64,000 bases of DNA from Lingula anatina. Taxonomy: Eukaryota; Brachiopoda; Lingulata; Lingulida; Lingulidae. Both the position numbers and the translations under genes were made by a program. Shown piece by piece: positions 61,060 through 64,000 of the stretch. The notes beneath the pieces are model-generated. The model did no database searches, was not told where the DNA came from, and saw only the letters and a list, made by a program, of their open reading frames with translations. Where the stretch lies: assembly GCF_001039355.2 (NCBI RefSeq), contig NW_019776080.1, forward strand, positions 474,488 to 538,487, given 5' to 3'. Every line of letters starts with the position of its first letter. The first letter of the stretch is position 1.

Positions 61060-62692
61060 ATGGAAACGCTTGGACATTGGTCCATCTAGTGGTCTGGCAG
61101 TAATGGAGATTTCACTGCCCTCTGGCTACTTTGCCATGAATGACTATATGTTTGCCTACGGAGAGTCTGGCAGCGTTGACAACTTGAGGAGGGCCATGTA
61201 CAATGACAAGAGAGTGTACTTCTACTTTGATTATGTAAGTATGGGATTGGTGTTGTCTTGATTAATGCTGTACTAGGTTGGTTATGGTTTGCAGGGGTGT
61301 CGTTTGGTTTTGAAGTATCATTTTGTATCGGTTTTGCATCATGCATCAGGCTCTATGTGAATTGCCTAATCAGAAATTTCCTTTGCACTGAATTTGTCAT
61401 TTATAATGAGTTATGTACAACTTTTATTTAGCCTCTCTGATAAAAATGCATTGTATTTATTGGCTTCAATATGATGCTTAACATCATGTCATATTGATAT
61501 AATTTGTGAAATGTAAAATTTTAATAATGTCTGGCATCCTTTATTTAAAATTTGAAGAAAAACGGGACTCTAACTACAACTGATGAATAGGTATACTGAA
61601 CATTCATTATCCCACAAATATGGTCTGACAGAGATCCCCAAAAATAAAACATTGTTGGTCAGAGCGTCCATCTCTGAAGTGGGATGATGTGGGTTTGACC
61701 CCATCTAGGGACAGACCAGTGCTTCATAAACAGTACCATGCAGCTGTCTCCCCACTTGGCACTCAGCACTTGGAGCTTGAAGCAGGGGAAAAGCTCCTGG
61801 TCTGGCATTGAAAAATATTGCTTGGTTACTAATTTTCAGCACTTTATATGACAGCTAGGCTGTATTCTTCTCAAGGAGATTAGAGCGTTAACACCCACTT
61901 TTTATCAGGGTCAAAAATGACCAGGCGTCTAATGTAAATGGCACAGAGACACGTGTGGAGTGCGGTATACAAGAACTGAACTTTACTTTTGTTTAATTTT
62001 GAAATGTTTAACTTCAGATTAACAGCACAGTGGATACTTGTATCAGGTTTGAGGCGCGGCGCTGGTGGCCAGTAGCCAATGTTACTATTAACCATATGAT
62101 GAGGGTGTATGACTACTATAGGCCAGGTAAAAATACTGATCCTTTTGCTATTTTAAAAAATTTTGGCTCCGTAATTTTGTTTGCAATTTTGATATCTCAT
62201 CCATCCATTATTATATATGAGATCAAGTGACAAAAGCAAAAATACATTAGGTTGATTGATGATTGATATTTCGTCCCTTTGGTCTGCTTTTACTAAATGA
62301 GTTCGAGATGATTTGGCACCTTTGGCTATATAATATGTAGGCTATCAACTATATATAATATCACAGTGTAAGGGCATTTAACTGTATGTGCCAGTTCAGG
62401 AATAAATTGAATTTTAAAAATTAAAAATTGAATATATCCCTACTATGACACTTTTTTTCAATCTCATTATAACCATTTCCTTCCTATTCCAGACGAGGTG
62501 GTCAACAAGACCATGTACTCCACCTACCCGCTATTCCAGCTCCACATCTGCCAGGTGTGTGGGTCATTCCAGTGTCCATACTGTCCATTCTTTAATACGG
62601 CCACTGCCCTGGTCAAGACCAGCATGACCCTACTCCTGGGCTGTATATCCACATATATTATCACATCCAAGTTCTTCCTATTGAGGTCCTGA
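61060..62692 (+). pseudogene. Mcr: Second copy of Mcr exons 33-35
   Basis: Exons 61060-61234, 62018-62126 and 62493-62692 have the same lengths (175, 109, 200 nt), splice sites and protein as exons 33-35 of the upstream gene; the differences I see are synonymous. It has no upstream exons. It is therefore either the other haplotype's contig placed beside the first, or a very recent partial duplication. The N at 60778 favours the former. Confidence 0.7.
61655..61900 (+). mobile_element. tRNA-derived SINE in copy 2 of the Mcr 3' region
   Basis: TTGGTCAGAGCG (61655-61666) resembles a Pol III A box and GGGTTTGACCCC (61691-61702) a B box, about 30 bp apart as in tRNA genes. The downstream body (GAAGCAGGGGAAAAGCTCCTGG) is shared with copy 1 near 53092, but copy 1 lacks the tRNA-like head. 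The 3' limit is approximate. Confidence 0.6.
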
Positions 62693-64000
62693 TCGCAGTG
62701 AGAGGACTGTTCTTTTGTATATAATTTTTTTTTTTTTGGCGTTGTTGAGTTTTTAGTACAGGCTTGGAAATTTTTATACTGTGTGTTGCAAGCGAGCGAG
62801 CACACTTGTACAAAGAATGGAACATAGATGAATAGCTTTGTAGCAGCTGAACTTTTCAGGGAGACAGGGACTTGTGATTCTACCAATGAAAATGAAAATT
62901 TTAATCCAAACAAAATATGTAATTTTTTTTGACTTATGAATATATTTTCATATATTGTTTGGACTAAATGTTAATTATACTTATTAGCCCTGACCAAGAT
63001 TAGACAATGTGTAATATTTTATGAAGCATTTTGTAAACTTCACTGAGACCAGTGTATGTGATATCCAGAGATGAAATTATATATAGCTGTCCATGCATTT
63101 TTTGAGGTCCTTTGTATGCAGGGACCAATATGTAGAAAGTACAACTGCCATAACTTCATTTGTTCTACAACATTCCCATTGAACATGGTTGTGAGGACTG
63201 ACAGACAAAAAAAGTGGAATCTTGATAAGATTTACCTGTACAGGGAATTAAAATGATGGTTTATCATAGTAGGTGCTTCTGTAGTTCAGATACATAAAAT
63301 TGATGACAAAGGTGGATTAATTAGTGTGCCTATGTGAATTGAATTGAAATTACAATTTAGGAAAGTTTAACCTGATTATTGTGGCCATTTTGATGTTTGA
63401 AATAGTTAGGGATATGTGTCCCATGTTGAGAAATTAGTAATTAATAATTTTTTTTTGTTTGTACATATTGTGATTAAAATATAAGTCCAAGGAATCACAG
63501 AGGTACTTGTTAAAGGAAAATTAAAAGTTTAATCTTAGTATATACATCTACTGAATTAAAATTCTAGAAGATAGAAAATAAAGATTGGGCACAATTCTTC
63601 TGCATTGAAATGTGCAGAAATTAGTGGGAACAAGAACACAATTAAATCTGTAGATTTTTTTTTATCCGATCCTTATTGAAATATGTAAATATTTTTTCCA
63701 TATTTTCTGCATCAAATGCAGCATTTACTAGCACCAGATGTGAAAAAATGTCCTTTGAGTGGATTTGTACAAATGAGTGTACAGCTTTTGTCTGCATATG
63801 ATATCAAAGAGGATTTTGAATTGTTTTGAATTGATTTTTAGAGTACCGCTTAGGAAAATGACTTTTTCTCATGGATAATCAGTAAGTCAAGTTGCCTTTA
63901 AAGAGGCTTGTGTAGGAGAAGCATTATTCTTATTAGATCTTACATTTGGAGCACCCTTTTTTCGTAATACAGTGCAGACATTTTACCTGAATCTTTTCAA

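Larger units (their letters stand above)
60779..64000. repeat. Copy 2 of duplicated Mcr 3' end
   Basis: Collinear with 52423-55291 at high identity, with scattered substitutions, small indels and a large extra block in the first intron (about 61396-61776) that includes a SINE. It continues past the window edge. Confidence 0.9.

Overview
The window is eukaryotic: AT-rich (TAA/ATT)n microsatellites, long introns with GT-AG borders, small exons, and miniature inverted-repeat elements. The gene content (NEDD8, a Kv channel, a Macroglobulin-complement-related protein, a LicD-type enzyme) and a tRNA-like SINE suggest an invertebrate, most likely a lophotrochozoan such as a mollusc; this placement is inference. 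It is a draft assembly: a 195-bp N gap lies at 23010-23204, and single Ns at 7556 and 60778 each sit where a nearby stretch begins to repeat.

Layout. (1) 87-3570, + strand: 3' end of a C2H2 zinc-finger gene with acidic and AT-hook-like tail exons. (2) 5080-9498, + strand: a gene with a signal-peptide exon and an ATP-grasp-like domain. Its last two exons recur with a period of exactly 1944 bp across an N, probably an unmerged contig overlap. (3) 11725-13957, - strand: a Kv channel with an HX5CX20CC-type T1 domain in two coding exons. (4) 14.1-24.2 kb: no recognisable gene, but several MITE-like families. (5) 25183-27615, - strand: complete NEDD8 gene in five coding exons, including an 18-nt and a 30-nt microexon. 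(6) 28.2-56.0 kb, + strand: a complete 35-exon gene for a Macroglobulin complement-related (Mcr/TEP) protein. My joined exons give an uninterrupted frame of 1592 residues. The protein has a central LDL-receptor class A module, GASEM where the family thioester GCGEQ should be, and a hydrophobic C-terminal tail. Two homologous 85-nt exons (8a, 8b) look mutually exclusive. (7) 56633-57699, - strand: a single-exon LicD-family type II membrane protein broken by a one-base frameshift. (8) 57.7-60.8 kb: a decayed LINE fragment. (9) 60779-64000: a second, diverged copy of the last three Mcr exons and 3' UTR, carrying a SINE absent or eroded in the first copy.

NEDD8 and Mcr are divergent, with their 5' ends roughly 0.6 kb apart; ETS-like and NRF1-like sites lie at either side. 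The remaining genes show no evident functional link. The most notable items are the Mcr gene with a destroyed thioester and mutually exclusive exons, the apparently secretory ATP-grasp protein, and the two N-linked duplications that could mislead copy-number analysis.
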